A stretch of DNA of 39,487 nt from Erysipelotrichia bacterium (GTDB lineage: Bacteria > Bacillota_I > Bacilli_A > Erysipelotrichales > Erysipelotrichaceae): the NCBI GenBank assembly GCA_012799935.1, contig JAAZKG010000006.1, forward strand, positions 1 through 39,487. The letters are read 5' to 3'. Below are positions 8,853 to 18,488 of this stretch, in pieces (position 1 is the first letter of the stretch; every line of letters begins with the position of its first letter). Both the position numbers and the translations under genes were made by a program. The notes under the pieces are model-generated. The model ran no database searches. It saw only the letters and a list, made by a program, of their open reading frames with translations, and was not told the DNA's origin.

Positions 8853-10211
8853 TTAACTCTTATCTGCTTTTCTTTTTTCTTGTTTAGGTTTATTTTTTGC
8901 TTCAACTCTAAAAATAACACCTTTTTCTAAATTTTCAGCTACAATCGAATAATCATAGGCATTACAAACTTTATAGCAAATACTTAGACCTAAGCCAAAC
9001 TTTCCCTTATCTCCTTTTTCAAATGGTTTGAAAAGGGTTTTAACTCTCTCTGTTGAAAGTGATGGACCATCATTGGCTATTGAAAAATAATATGGTTCTA
9101 ACACAATATTAATCTTATTTTCAGCATATCTTAATGCATTGTCCAATAAATTGGAAATTACAACTAACCAACTTTCTTTGTCTCCCTTAAAGACTGCTGG
9201 GCTTAATTGCAAGTCAATTTTAAGTTCTGGTCTAATCATCTTAAATGAAACCAAAACCTCATTGATAAGTTTATACATATCAGTTGTTTTATCCGTTTCT
9301 TTTTCTTGTTCCATCATATAATCAAGACGATTTAAGAACAGTAAACTATAAACTTTTCTTTCTAATCTATCAGCATTTTCGACAATTACATCAACACTCT
9401 TTTCTAAAGTATCATAAGGATAAACCCCATCTTTAATACTTTCAGCATAAGATTTAATTGTCGCAATAGGGGTTTTCAAATCATGAGAAATATTTTGAAT
9501 AATTTCTTCTTTAGTTTCTTCTTGACGTTTAATTTCGCTATGCATATCAACCAAAGCTTTAGCTAAATCACCTAATTCATCTTTTCTTTCAATGTTTAAA
9601 ACGACATTATCTTCTCCCTGTCTAATTTTTTCTATATAACTCTGCATCTGCAAAAGCGGAGTTATAATAGTGGCTACCCAAATAGTAAGCAAGATAAAAA
9701 TAACACTAAATACTATGGCACTGGTATTAGAAACATTACTTAACAAATCGTTTTCAATCGCATTACCATAGGCTTCACCAATAATAGAAATCACTTCAAA
9801 TTTCCCTTCAGTATTTGAATAGTAATAAAAATATTTTTTATCGTTTGCTTCAAAACTGCTTTCTTTCCAACCAGAATCATTTTCCAATGCAATCTCATTT
9901 ACTTTGCTGATAAACTCATCTGTTACTCTACCACCATAATATTTAATACATTTATTTTCAGAATAAACAAAATGAATAACATCAGCATCATAAGCTAAAT
10001 CAGAAAACCCACTATCCTCATTTAACGTTTTAACCAAACTCTCTTGTGAGCGATGTAAAAGTGACATAACTTGATTTATCACAAAATCATCGATATTACC
10101 TCTTAAATAAACCGAGAAGAAAAAGATCAGCACTACACCAAATGTTACAATAATAAGGCTGACCTGTTGGAATAAAGAAACATCTGTTATTGATTTTAAA
10201 AATCTTCTCAT
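8853..10211 (-). CDS. Sensor histidine kinase (HAMP, HisKA, HATPase_c)
   Basis: Two TMs; NISHDLKTPIATIKSYAESI H-box; NLLDNALRYAE N-box; GLGLSICYKV G-box. Confidence 0.95.
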   Translation of the reverse strand: MRRFLKSITDVSLFQQVSLIIVTFGVVLIFFFSVYLRGNIDDFVINQVMSLLHRSQESLVKTLNEDSGFSDLAYDADVIHFVYSENKCIKYYGGRVTDEFISKVNEIALENDSGWKESSFEANDKKYFYYYSNTEGKFEVISIIGEAYGNAIENDLLSNVSNTSAIVFSVIFILLTIWVATIITPLLQMQSYIEKIRQGEDNVVLNIERKDELGDLAKALVDMHSEIKRQEETKEEIIQNISHDLKTPIATIKSYAESIKDGVYPYDTLEKSVDVIVENADRLERKVYSLLFLNRLDYMMEQEKETDKTTDMYKLINEVLVSFKMIRPELKIDLQLSPAVFKGDKESWLVVISNLLDNALRYAENKINIVLEPYYFSIANDGPSLSTERVKTLFKPFEKGDKGKFGLGLSICYKVCNAYDYSIVAENLEKGVIFRVEAKNKPKQEKRKADKS

Positions 10212-10867
10212 TATCCTAATTTATAACCATATCCGTGTAAGGTATTAATATTTAGTTTAGGCATTTTCTTTCTTAATCTTCTTAATGTATCATCAACAAC
10301 TCTATCTGAACCATAATATCCTTCGCCCCAGACAGCAGTAATGATACCTTCTCTTGATAAAGCCACTCCTTTTTTATGCACAAACAACATCAATAAATCA
10401 AATTCTTTTGTTGTTAAATCGATAATTTCCTCACCATCACTGATTGTTCTTTGAGTTTCATTGATTGCATAACCATCAATGATAAATTTTTCTTCTTCAC
10501 GATAAAATCTCTGTATAATTTTATTGACTCTTAAAACAACTTCTTTCATATTAAAAGGTTTAGTAATGTAATCATCACTACCCTTTTCAAGGCCAATGAT
10601 TCTATCAAATTCCTTATCTCTTGCACTAATAAAAATCATAGGCACATCATCTCTTTGACTTTTAATAACCTCAAATAAATCGAACCCGCTTTTTTCATCT
10701 AACATTATATCCAATAACCATAAATCAATGTCTTTATCACCCGTGTGTTGCAAAGCTGATTCATATGTATAAAATGACTTGACCAAGTACCCCTCTTTTT
10801 CAAGATACCTTTTCATTAATTCGTTCAAATCTTTTTCATCTTCGACGATTGCAATTGTTCTTTTCAT
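10211..10867 (-). CDS. OmpR/PhoB-family response regulator
   Basis: Receiver (VEDEKDL, LLDIMLDEKSGFDL, ISARD, ITKPFN) plus winged-helix DNA-binding domain; adjacent to the HK. Confidence 0.95.
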   Translation of the reverse strand: MKRTIAIVEDEKDLNELMKRYLEKEGYLVKSFYTYESALQHTGDKDIDLWLLDIMLDEKSGFDLFEVIKSQRDDVPMIFISARDKEFDRIIGLEKGSDDYITKPFNMKEVVLRVNKIIQRFYREEEKFIIDGYAINETQRTISDGEEIIDLTTKEFDLLMLFVHKKGVALSREGIITAVWGEGYYGSDRVVDDTLRRLRKKMPKLNINTLHGYGYKLG

Positions 10868-11018
10868 TAACATCACCTACTTAAGAATATTGTATCATAA
10901 AATAACTATTGAAAAAATTCTTTTACCTTCAACATTTAAAACTTCATTTTATTATTTCTATTTATTTTCCATAATCCAACAGAAGATAAACTGAGAAATA
11001 AAGTGGCCATTAATTACC

Positions 11019-11050
11019 AAATCATCAAAGTCTTCATTTGATGATTTTTT
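11019..11050 (+). terminator. Hairpin with plus-strand T tail in a gene-poor gap
   Basis: AAATCATCAAA gtcttca TTTGATGATTT TTT. Confidence 0.45.
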
Positions 11051-11394
11051 AAAAATAAATATAACAATAATAACGAAACTATACCTTTTTCAACTTCTGC
11101 AATTACATAATGCTGAATTGCTATATGTGGAAAAATGATAAAATTGCTTTCTAATAAAGTTGCTTGGGCAAAAATAATGACTTGCGGCTTATAAAATAGA
11201 GTCTGTGAAGAAAATATTTGATGATAAAATACTGGTATTTTCCCACTATAGTCATAAATTATTATTGTTTTAAGAAGTATTATTTCTGTTACAAGATATT
11301 TACTGTCAATATCACGGCAAAAGAAAAACATCAAATATTGCTATTCAATTTTTTCTTTTTCGATTAAATCAGCTTAAATATTATTTAATTTGTT

Positions 11395-12288
11395 TTATTC
11401 TTTTTCAATTGTTTCTATTTTTTCAACTTTTTCCTTTTTAGGAGCATTCTTTCTTTTTTTAATAATGTAATAAACCGCTCCACCAACTGGTAACCAAATA
11501 GGAATACCAGCAATAACCAAAATCAGCGCATATTGAATGATAGAAACCAAAGCACTTGTACTTCTTACTATTCCTGATTTCAGATAATACAAGAAATCTT
11601 CAAAACTTAAAGCTGTAAACTTGATTTCTTGTGATGTTTGAATAACATCATCATATTCTGAAATATCTAAGTTAATTGTAGAATAAGCAATTAAAGAATC
11701 CCAAAAATTTAACTGCCCTTTTAAAATTTCAATTTCAGTAGTTGTTCTGTTAATTTCATACTGAATCTGCAGCATCTCTTCTACAGTATTCGCTTTATCA
11801 AAAAACTCTTGATATTTAGCTAGTTCTTTTTCCAGTTGTCTTAATCTAATGTCAGAATCAAAATATTCCTTAGTGATATCTTGAGTAAAAACATTAAGAT
11901 ATTTAACATCTTCTCCTTTATTAAGTTTGTCTAAAAAAGCATCAAGATTGTCAGCAGGAATTTTAAACTCCACTCTAATTGTGGTGTAATAATCGCCCTC
12001 ATTTCTGCTAATATCTGTTTGATAACCATCAAATTCTTTAACTAAATCTAAAATGTTTTGATAAGATTCATTAACATTTTTTGTTTTAATCGTAGCTGCT
12101 CCATTTTTAATTAATTTTAGGTTATTGTTAATTGGTGTTTTTGTTGTTTGTTCACTATTCTTATTATATCCGTCAGCTTGATTTTGCCATTCAGAATCAA
12201 TATAACCTGTATCTTTTGATGGTTCAGATTTACTACAACCAACAAGCATCAAAACTAGCAATACCATAATCCAAAACTTTCTCTTCAT
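11395..12288 (-). CDS. DUF4349-family lipoprotein
   Basis: Lipobox LMLVGC; TKNVNESYQNILDLVKEFDGYQTDISRNEGDYYTTIRVEFKIPADNLDAFLDKL; C-terminal TM. Confidence 0.88.
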   Translation of the reverse strand: MKRKFWIMVLLVLMLVGCSKSEPSKDTGYIDSEWQNQADGYNKNSEQTTKTPINNNLKLIKNGAATIKTKNVNESYQNILDLVKEFDGYQTDISRNEGDYYTTIRVEFKIPADNLDAFLDKLNKGEDVKYLNVFTQDITKEYFDSDIRLRQLEKELAKYQEFFDKANTVEEMLQIQYEINRTTTEIEILKGQLNFWDSLIAYSTINLDISEYDDVIQTSQEIKFTALSFEDFLYYLKSGIVRSTSALVSIIQYALILVIAGIPIWLPVGGAVYYIIKKRKNAPKKEKVEKIETIEKE

Positions 12289-12409
12289 TTTTTTCTCCTC
12301 GTTTACCTCTTCTAGGTTTTTGGCTTTGTAATTAATACAAAAAGCCACTTAAAAAGTTTGTTTTCCCTTCTTCATTATTATAAAAATTTATCCCCTTAAA
12401 AATATACTA

Positions 12410-12464
12410 AAAAGATAACCCATTTATTCTGATTTATTTACAAATTACATCAGAATTATCTTTT
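12410..12464 (-). terminator. Bulged stem-loop terminator of the thiT-ntdP operon
   Basis: Nested pairs AAAAGATAA/TTATCTTTT and ATTCTGAT/ATCAGAAT, ending in a T-rich tract on the minus strand. Confidence 0.5.
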
Positions 12465-12514
12465 ACAACTAATTTAACTTAACCACTATGGCTAATACTA
12501 TTTTACATAAAAAA

Positions 12515-13048
12515 TTATTGATTGGTCAACTGTTCTAAGTATTGTTGGAAATGATTTTCCACATATTCACGATTAAAAGGTCTTCTTTGATTTTCAATAT
12601 CTTCCAATATCTTTTGCATTTCGTTTTTTATTATTTGATCAATCTCCTTAGGGTATTTCATCAATTTGCGATGTTCTGTATATTCTTCTTGATCTAAAGT
12701 AATAATTGTATTATCAGAAAAAATTTTGTAGTCCAAATCATAATCAATATACTTAACTGCTTCACCATCATATAAAGCAGGTGAAGCTAAATTACAATAA
12801 TAATAAATGCCATCACTTCTAATCATAGCAATTACATTAAACCATCTGTTATTGTAAAAATACCCTATTGCTGGTTCTCGTGTAAACCATTTTCTTCCAT
12901 CTTGTTCAATTACCCAGGTTTTATTAGTGACAATAACACAATGATTCTTATCACTTTCCAAAACAAAACCCTGATCCCATGTTCGATATAGGGAACCATC
13001 ATGTTTGAAAGATTGGATATAAACGGAAGAATTTTTTGCTGGAAACAT
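12515..13048 (-). CDS. ntdP: DUF402 protein, nucleoside tri-/diphosphate phosphatase (Ntdp-like)
   Basis: SFKHDGSLYRTWDQG, TREPAIGYFYNNRWFNVIAMIRSDGIYYYCNLASPALYDGEAVKYIDYDLDYKIF: strong resemblance to the Bacillus/Staphylococcus Ntdp family. Confidence 0.92.
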   Translation of the reverse strand: MFPAKNSSVYIQSFKHDGSLYRTWDQGFVLESDKNHCVIVTNKTWVIEQDGRKWFTREPAIGYFYNNRWFNVIAMIRSDGIYYYCNLASPALYDGEAVKYIDYDLDYKIFSDNTIITLDQEEYTEHRKLMKYPKEIDQIIKNEMQKILEDIENQRRPFNREYVENHFQQYLEQLTNQ

Positions 13049-13055
13049 CTTTACC

Positions 13056-13562
13056 TCACTTTTTAAATAATGGAGCCAGTTTTTCGTATAGCAGTGGTAC
13101 AATAATTAAATCCATCAGCATTGTTGGGATAATATATGATCCATTATAAGTTAATGAACCCCAAAATGGTGTCTGCCATACAACAATCCCTGATATTGTT
13201 GAAAACATCAATCTAATTAGACTAGTAATTATAATACCACAATATAACTTTTTATAGTTAGGAACAAGGCTACTTAATCCGTATGCTCCATAAGCTAATA
13301 AATAGTCAAATAGAAAACTAAACATCCCATAGTAGTTAACTGAACCTGTCACTAACATTAGAATAACAGCTACAACACAAACAACTACTCCTTTTTTCCA
13401 TCCTAAATGATAGCTTGCCAACAGTAAAGCAATCGTTCCAAGTGATAATCTGCCACCTTGTGGCATAACAAATAAATTAAATGTATTAGCAATAAAATCT
13501 AACACCACAAACAAAGCTCCATATAAAGCAATGTGTACTAATCCTTTAATATTCTGATTCAT
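13056..13562 (-). CDS. thiT: Energy-coupled thiamine transporter ThiT
   Basis: Small multi-TM protein; LGTIALLLASYHLGWKKG and SVNYYGMFSFLFDYLLAYGAYGLS; downstream of a TPP riboswitch. Confidence 0.93.
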   Translation of the reverse strand: MNQNIKGLVHIALYGALFVVLDFIANTFNLFVMPQGGRLSLGTIALLLASYHLGWKKGVVVCVVAVILMLVTGSVNYYGMFSFLFDYLLAYGAYGLSSLVPNYKKLYCGIIITSLIRLMFSTISGIVVWQTPFWGSLTYNGSYIIPTMLMDLIIVPLLYEKLAPLFKK

Positions 13563-13585
13563 AAAAAAACACCTTTCTACAGGTG
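13563..13585 (-). terminator. Riboswitch expression-platform terminator overlapping the thiT SD
   Basis: Minus strand CACCT gtagaa AGGTG TTTTTTT ATG; AAAGGTG is also the SD, 7 nt before the ATG. Confidence 0.8.
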
Positions 13586-13586
13586 C

Positions 13587-13666
13587 CAAGAAACTTAGAT
13601 CTTCCTACGCTAGTACTAACTAGATCAGGTCTAAGGGTATTTCTCAGCTTTCGCACCCCTGTCTTG
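13587..13666 (-). ncRNA. TPP riboswitch (THI element) aptamer
   Basis: Minus strand CAAGACAGGGGTGCGAAAGCTGAGAAATACCCTTAGACCTGATCTAGTTAGTACTAGCGTAGGAAG: hallmark CTGAGA, ACCTGATCTAGTTAGTACTAGCGTAGG. Confidence 0.97.
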
Positions 13667-13671
13667 TTTTT

Positions 13672-13700
13672 ATTATAGATTGTTTATTTTTAATTGTCTA
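13672..13700 (-). promoter_or_regulatory. Sigma-A-like promoter of the thiT operon
   Basis: Minus strand TAGACA-N17-TATAAT just upstream of the aptamer. Confidence 0.65.
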
Positions 13701-13723
13701 TAATTAATAAAGAGGTATCAATA

Positions 13724-14170
13724 ATGAAACTGGAAGAAAAACTACAATCTTTAATAGCTGATGAAAAGTATTTAATTACCTTGCTTTCAAATACTAGCGC
13801 TTTTTTTAATGAGCATTTAGATAATATAAACTGGGTAGGTTATTATCTTTTCAAAGATAATCAGTTGATATTAGGCCCTTTCCAAGGGAAAGTAGCTTGT
13901 GAAGTCATACCTCTTGAAAAAGGTGTTTGTGGTTATTGTGCAACAACTAGACAAACCATTGTTGTTGAGGATGTTCACCTGTTTGAAGGACATATCGCTT
14001 GTGACAATGCTTCAAATAGCGAAATCGTATTGCCTATTATTATCAACAATGAATTATTTGGTGTTTTAGATATCGATTCACCAATTAAATCCAGATTTAA
14101 AAAAGAAGACAAAAAAATGTTAGAAAAGTGTGTACAAATTTTGCAAGGCAAAATAAAACAGCTGCTTTAG
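13724..14170 (+). CDS. msrC: Free methionine-(R)-sulfoxide reductase, GAF domain (fRMsr)
   Basis: INWVGYYLFKDNQLILGPFQGKVACEVIPLEKGVCGYCATTRQTIVVEDVHLFEGHIACD: conserved catalytic Cys pattern. Confidence 0.93.
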   Translation: MKLEEKLQSLIADEKYLITLLSNTSAFFNEHLDNINWVGYYLFKDNQLILGPFQGKVACEVIPLEKGVCGYCATTRQTIVVEDVHLFEGHIACDNASNSEIVLPIIINNELFGVLDIDSPIKSRFKKEDKKMLEKCVQILQGKIKQLL

Positions 14171-14177
14171 CTGTTTT
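14155..14177 (+). terminator. Intrinsic terminator of the fRMsr gene
   Basis: AAAACAGC tgcttta GCTGTTTT; overlaps the stop codon. Confidence 0.8.
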
Positions 14178-14264
14178 TATTATATTTCAATAATTTTTAA
14201 AACTTCCATTACACAAATATTTCCCCAGAAATATTGTTGTTTACATCTTATATTTATCAGTTTT

Positions 14265-15518
14265 TTAGTACCATCCTCTAAGTTTCATTGCATCAGCCAC
14301 TACTTTAATTGAATACATATAAGCTGCTTCTCTCATCGAAATATCACTATGTTGTTTGTATAAACCCCATATATTTTCAAATGCTTTTCTCAATGTAGCT
14401 TTGGCTTCATTTAATACTCTTTCTTCACTCCAAGAGTAACCATATAAGTTTTGTACCCATTCAAAATAAGAAACCGTTACACCACCAGCATTAGTCAAAA
14501 TATCAGGTGAAACAAAAATATTCCTTTCCTTGAAGATTTTATCAGCTTCAATTGTTGTTGGACCATTGGCAGCTTCAATTACTGCTTTAGCTTTTATATT
14601 TCTTGCAATTTCTTCATCTATCGCATTTTCAAGGGCAGCAGGAATTAAAAGATCAACATCTAAACTCCAAAAATCATCCATATCAATTACTTCAACACCT
14701 TCAAACTCTGCTAAATTCATATTTGACTCTTTAAATTTCATCAGCGATTTAACATCAATGCCATCTTCTTTATAAATCGCATAAGCTTTCCCATTATAAA
14801 ATTCAGCAATTGATACAACTTTTATTTTTTCATCTTGAAGTGATTTACATGTAAAACTGCCCACATTGCCAAAACCTTGAACAGAAGCACTTGCTTCTTC
14901 AGCTTTTTTTCCAATTTTTTCTAAATAGCACTTGGCAATTTCTACGATACCAACCCCCGTTGCCTGAGTCCTGCCCAAAGAGCCACCTAGCAAAATAGGT
15001 TTGCCCGTAATAAAGCCAGGCTGCTGATAACCATTAATCCTTTCATATTCATCCAGCATCCAAGACATTATTTGAGCATTTGAGCCCACATCAGGAGCAG
15101 GAATATCAATATGATCCCCTAAATATTTATGAGTTTTTTCAATATAACCCCTTGCTAATTGTTCAAGTTCATTCAACGATAATTCTAATGGGTTCACCGT
15201 AATACCGCCCTTGCCACCGCCATAAGGAATCCCAACAACCCCACACTTAAAAGTCATCAGAATTGAAAGAGCCTTCACTTCCTCTAAATTCACACTTTGA
15301 TGAAAGCGAACCCCTCCTTTATAAGGTCCGACTGCATTATTATGCTGAGCTCGATAACCTTTAAATGTTTTAATAGTTCCATCATCCATCTTAACAGGAA
15401 TACTCACCTCTAAAACTCTTTGAGGCTCTTTTAAAAGCTCGTAAACCTCCTTTGGTAACCCCAGCTTATCAACTGCAAATCTGATTTGAGTTTGAGCATT
15501 TTTTAATATTTCAGGCAT
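14265..15518 (-). CDS. gdhA: Glu/Leu/Phe/Val family glutamate dehydrogenase
   Basis: GYRAQHNNAVGPYKGGVRFHQSVNLEEVKALSILMTFKCGVVGIPYGGGKGGI; DIPAPDVGSN; VQGFGNVGS. Confidence 0.95.
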   Translation of the reverse strand: MPEILKNAQTQIRFAVDKLGLPKEVYELLKEPQRVLEVSIPVKMDDGTIKTFKGYRAQHNNAVGPYKGGVRFHQSVNLEEVKALSILMTFKCGVVGIPYGGGKGGITVNPLELSLNELEQLARGYIEKTHKYLGDHIDIPAPDVGSNAQIMSWMLDEYERINGYQQPGFITGKPILLGGSLGRTQATGVGIVEIAKCYLEKIGKKAEEASASVQGFGNVGSFTCKSLQDEKIKVVSIAEFYNGKAYAIYKEDGIDVKSLMKFKESNMNLAEFEGVEVIDMDDFWSLDVDLLIPAALENAIDEEIARNIKAKAVIEAANGPTTIEADKIFKERNIFVSPDILTNAGGVTVSYFEWVQNLYGYSWSEERVLNEAKATLRKAFENIWGLYKQHSDISMREAAYMYSIKVVADAMKLRGWY

Positions 15519-15654
15519 ATAAATCCTCCTCATTGATAATCTAAATCAAAATTATATTTATATCTTACATCAAAAACACAATAAAGAAAGCAAAATATTC
15601 AAATATAAATAAAATTAAACCCTACTGATAACAGTACTTTTCTTAAGCGAACTG

Positions 15655-16092
15655 CTATTCAAATGCTATTAATTTTGCATCTTTAACCTGTTTTAAAACT
15701 TTTAACTCTTCAATTAATTCACTCATACTTATGTTTATATCTGCAATATCTATTGACATTATTACATTTGCTAATTCGTTTATTGGCAATGACTGAGATA
15801 TTGTAAGTATACTAATTTTATTATTTTTAAGAACATTCAGTACACTTGATAAACTTCCTGAACGATGAATCAAGTCCACACTTAAAATTGCTTTTCTTGT
15901 AATTTCGCTTTCTTCTGGCAAAAACACATAATCTTTATATTTATAGTAGGTGCTTCTTGAAATACCCATCGCTTTAACAGCTTCACTTATATTTGGGTAT
16001 TTTTTTTCTTTTATCATTTGATTTACTTCTATTACTTTCATGAAGTAGTCAGGTAATACCTTTTTATGAATAATTAAATAATCTTTAGACAT
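15655..16092 (-). CDS. HTH + ACT domain protein, ThrR/PheB-like
   Basis: N-terminal HTH-like ISEAVKAMGISRSTYYKYKDYVF; C-terminal ACT-like HRSGSLSSVLNVLKNNKISILTISQSLP; third gene after thrC-thrB. Confidence 0.85.
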   Translation of the reverse strand: MSKDYLIIHKKVLPDYFMKVIEVNQMIKEKKYPNISEAVKAMGISRSTYYKYKDYVFLPEESEITRKAILSVDLIHRSGSLSSVLNVLKNNKISILTISQSLPINELANVIMSIDIADINISMSELIEELKVLKQVKDAKLIAFE

Positions 16093-16962
16093 TTACAATT
16101 CCTCCACTTCAATTAATGTTTTATGGATTTTACAATCTATTAATTTCCAACTGTTTTTAGTTTTTGATACATCTATTTTCCTAGAAAAATTATCATCATT
16201 TGATATTGCTAAACAGGTCGGTCCTGATCCACTTATCATAAATGTGTAGGCTCCTTTATTTAGACACTGCTGTTTCAACAAGTCAAAATCTGGTATTAAC
16301 ATTTTTCTATATGGCTCATGAATTTTATCATTGTTTGATAATTTAAGAATATTATCATCTCCATCATTTAATGCTAAGCATAAACTGATAATGTTAGATA
16401 AATTAGAAACGGTATCTTCTTTTGAATATGAACAAGGTAAAACCGCTCTAGCAAGGCTAGTTGAAACTTCAAAGTCTGGAATTAATACCATAAATCTATA
16501 TTTCTCATGCACATCTATTTTTTTGCAATAAGGAATATTATTGTCCATAAAACTGGCAGTTAATCCTCCAAAAATAGCAGGAGCAATATTATCTGGATGT
16601 CCTTCTATGGCTGTACATATTTGAAATATTTCCTGAATTGTCAGTTTATTATTATTTAAATGGTTCGCAGCTATTGCGCCAGCCACTATTAAAGAAGCAC
16701 TAGATCCTAAACCTCTAGCTATTGGAATATTAGTTTCAATTTTTAAATGAATGTTTCTAAAAGTGTTTGATATCTCATTCACCTTATCAAAAGCTATCAT
16801 AAAAAGATTATTTCTATTTTGATATTTTTTATCTACTCCTTCTATAAATAGTAAATCGCTTTCTTCTATGTAGAAAGTATTATAAATATTTAATGCCAAA
16901 CCTAAAGTATCATAACCTACCCCAAGGTTTGCACTGGTTGCAGGAACTTTAATCTTAATCAT
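16093..16962 (-). CDS. thrB: Homoserine kinase
   Basis: VPATSANLGVGYDTLGLAL, IPIARGLGSSASLIVAGA, MISGSGPTCLAI (GHMP kinase). Confidence 0.96.
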   Translation of the reverse strand: MIKIKVPATSANLGVGYDTLGLALNIYNTFYIEESDLLFIEGVDKKYQNRNNLFMIAFDKVNEISNTFRNIHLKIETNIPIARGLGSSASLIVAGAIAANHLNNNKLTIQEIFQICTAIEGHPDNIAPAIFGGLTASFMDNNIPYCKKIDVHEKYRFMVLIPDFEVSTSLARAVLPCSYSKEDTVSNLSNIISLCLALNDGDDNILKLSNNDKIHEPYRKMLIPDFDLLKQQCLNKGAYTFMISGSGPTCLAISNDDNFSRKIDVSKTKNSWKLIDCKIHKTLIEVEEL

Positions 16963-18430
16963 TTAACTCTTTAATCCTTTCTATTACATAGTTTCTTCCT
17001 TCATCAATATTTATTGTCTTATCGTGTAAAATTTCTAATTTATATATTTCTTTTAAATTTGATGGAACTTCTTCTTTAGATAATTGTGCTAATTCTCCGA
17101 TTGCTATTTTTTCATCTTTTACAAACTTATCAAAAATAGAACTTAACACACTGTTTGGAAATTTAAAAGGTGAAGCTGTCGCAAGGATGATATTTTTATA
17201 ATTATCCATGTATTTATTACTTGCATGGTAGGCAATTGCAGTATGAGGATCGATTAATCTGTTGTCTTCATGAAATGCTCTGTACATAGCTTTGCTGCAC
17301 TCAATTTCGCTTGCATATATCCCTACAAATGACTGTTGTAGTTTATTTAACATTTCTTTATCTATTTCATATCTTCCTTTTGTCTTTAAATCATCCATGT
17401 ATTGCTTAATTTTTTTATCATCAAAATTACTTAACATGAATAATAATCTTTCTAAATTACTTGATATTAATATATCCATAGAAGGAGACATTGTATTATA
17501 AAATTTTCTATTTATATCATAAATACCAGTATTAATAAAATCGACTAAAACACTGTTTTTATTGGAAGCACATACCAGTTTATTTATTGGACAGCCGATT
17601 AATTTTGCGATATATCCTGCTAAGATATCTCCAAAGTTTCCTGTTGGTACAATAAAATTTACTTTCTCAGCAAATTTAATAGATTTATCTTTCACCAAAC
17701 TGCTGTAGGCTTTAAAATAGTAAACAACCTGTGGTATCAGTCTGCCTATATTGATTGAATTTGCACTTGATAATTGTACATTTTTATAAATTTCATGGAT
17801 TTCACTGTCTTCATATATTGTTTTTACTAATTTTTGACAATCATCAAAATTGCCTGCAACTGATACAACATCAACATTGTTTCCTTTAGTGGTATTCATT
17901 TGTCTTTTTTGAATTTCGCTTACTCCATCTTTGGGATAAAATACTGTGATATAGGTATTTTTTACATCTTTAAAAGCTTCTAATGCAGCTTTGCCTGTAT
18001 CTCCGCTTGTGGCAGTTAAGATGTATATTTTTTTGTTTTTATTGTAATCTTTATAAGCTGCACTCAATAAATGAGGGAGAATTGTTAAAGCCACATCTTT
18101 AAAAGCAGAAGTTGGTCCATGATAGAGTTCTAATAAAAAATCCTTTCCTATTTTAGTTACTGCAATAACATCATCTTTTTTAAATGAATTAGTATAGGCA
18201 TTAGATACACATATTCTTATTTCTTCTTTAGTAAAATCATCAAAGATTTTTGAAAGTATATATGTTGCTAGTTGATGATAATTGAAATCTAAACATTTGT
18301 TTAAATCTATTTTTATATCATTTAATTCTCTAGGCGTATATAGACCACCATCTTTTGCCAGTCCTTGAATTATAGCCTCTTTAGAACAAACAACATTCTC
18401 TTTATTTCTTGTGCTTACAAATAAACGCAT
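16955..18430 (-). CDS. thrC: Threonine synthase
   Basis: YHGPTSAFKDVALTILP (PLP lysine), TATSGDTGKAALEAF, SSANSINIGRLIPQ. Confidence 0.97.
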   Translation of the reverse strand: MRLFVSTRNKENVVCSKEAIIQGLAKDGGLYTPRELNDIKIDLNKCLDFNYHQLATYILSKIFDDFTKEEIRICVSNAYTNSFKKDDVIAVTKIGKDFLLELYHGPTSAFKDVALTILPHLLSAAYKDYNKNKKIYILTATSGDTGKAALEAFKDVKNTYITVFYPKDGVSEIQKRQMNTTKGNNVDVVSVAGNFDDCQKLVKTIYEDSEIHEIYKNVQLSSANSINIGRLIPQVVYYFKAYSSLVKDKSIKFAEKVNFIVPTGNFGDILAGYIAKLIGCPINKLVCASNKNSVLVDFINTGIYDINRKFYNTMSPSMDILISSNLERLLFMLSNFDDKKIKQYMDDLKTKGRYEIDKEMLNKLQQSFVGIYASEIECSKAMYRAFHEDNRLIDPHTAIAYHASNKYMDNYKNIILATASPFKFPNSVLSSIFDKFVKDEKIAIGELAQLSKEEVPSNLKEIYKLEILHDKTINIDEGRNYVIERIKELND

Positions 18431-18440
18431 AAAATTCTCC

Positions 18441-18488
18441 TTGATTACATCTTGAAAGAATGATACTATGTTTCTAAGACAAAAACAA
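18441..18488. promoter_or_regulatory. Overlapping divergent promoters of hom (+) and thrC (-)
   Basis: Plus TTGATT(18441-18446)-N17-TACTAT(18464-18469); minus TTGTTT(18488-18483)-N17-TATCAT(18465-18460). Confidence 0.55.

Noticed and set aside
10779-10994. 71-aa plus-strand ORF
   Set aside because: Antisense to the response regulator start; no SD and no coding character.
11014-11334. 106-aa minus-strand ORF
   Set aside because: No clear SD, low complexity, C-terminus reads through a hairpin; not recognisable as a protein family. Kept only as part of the gap finding.
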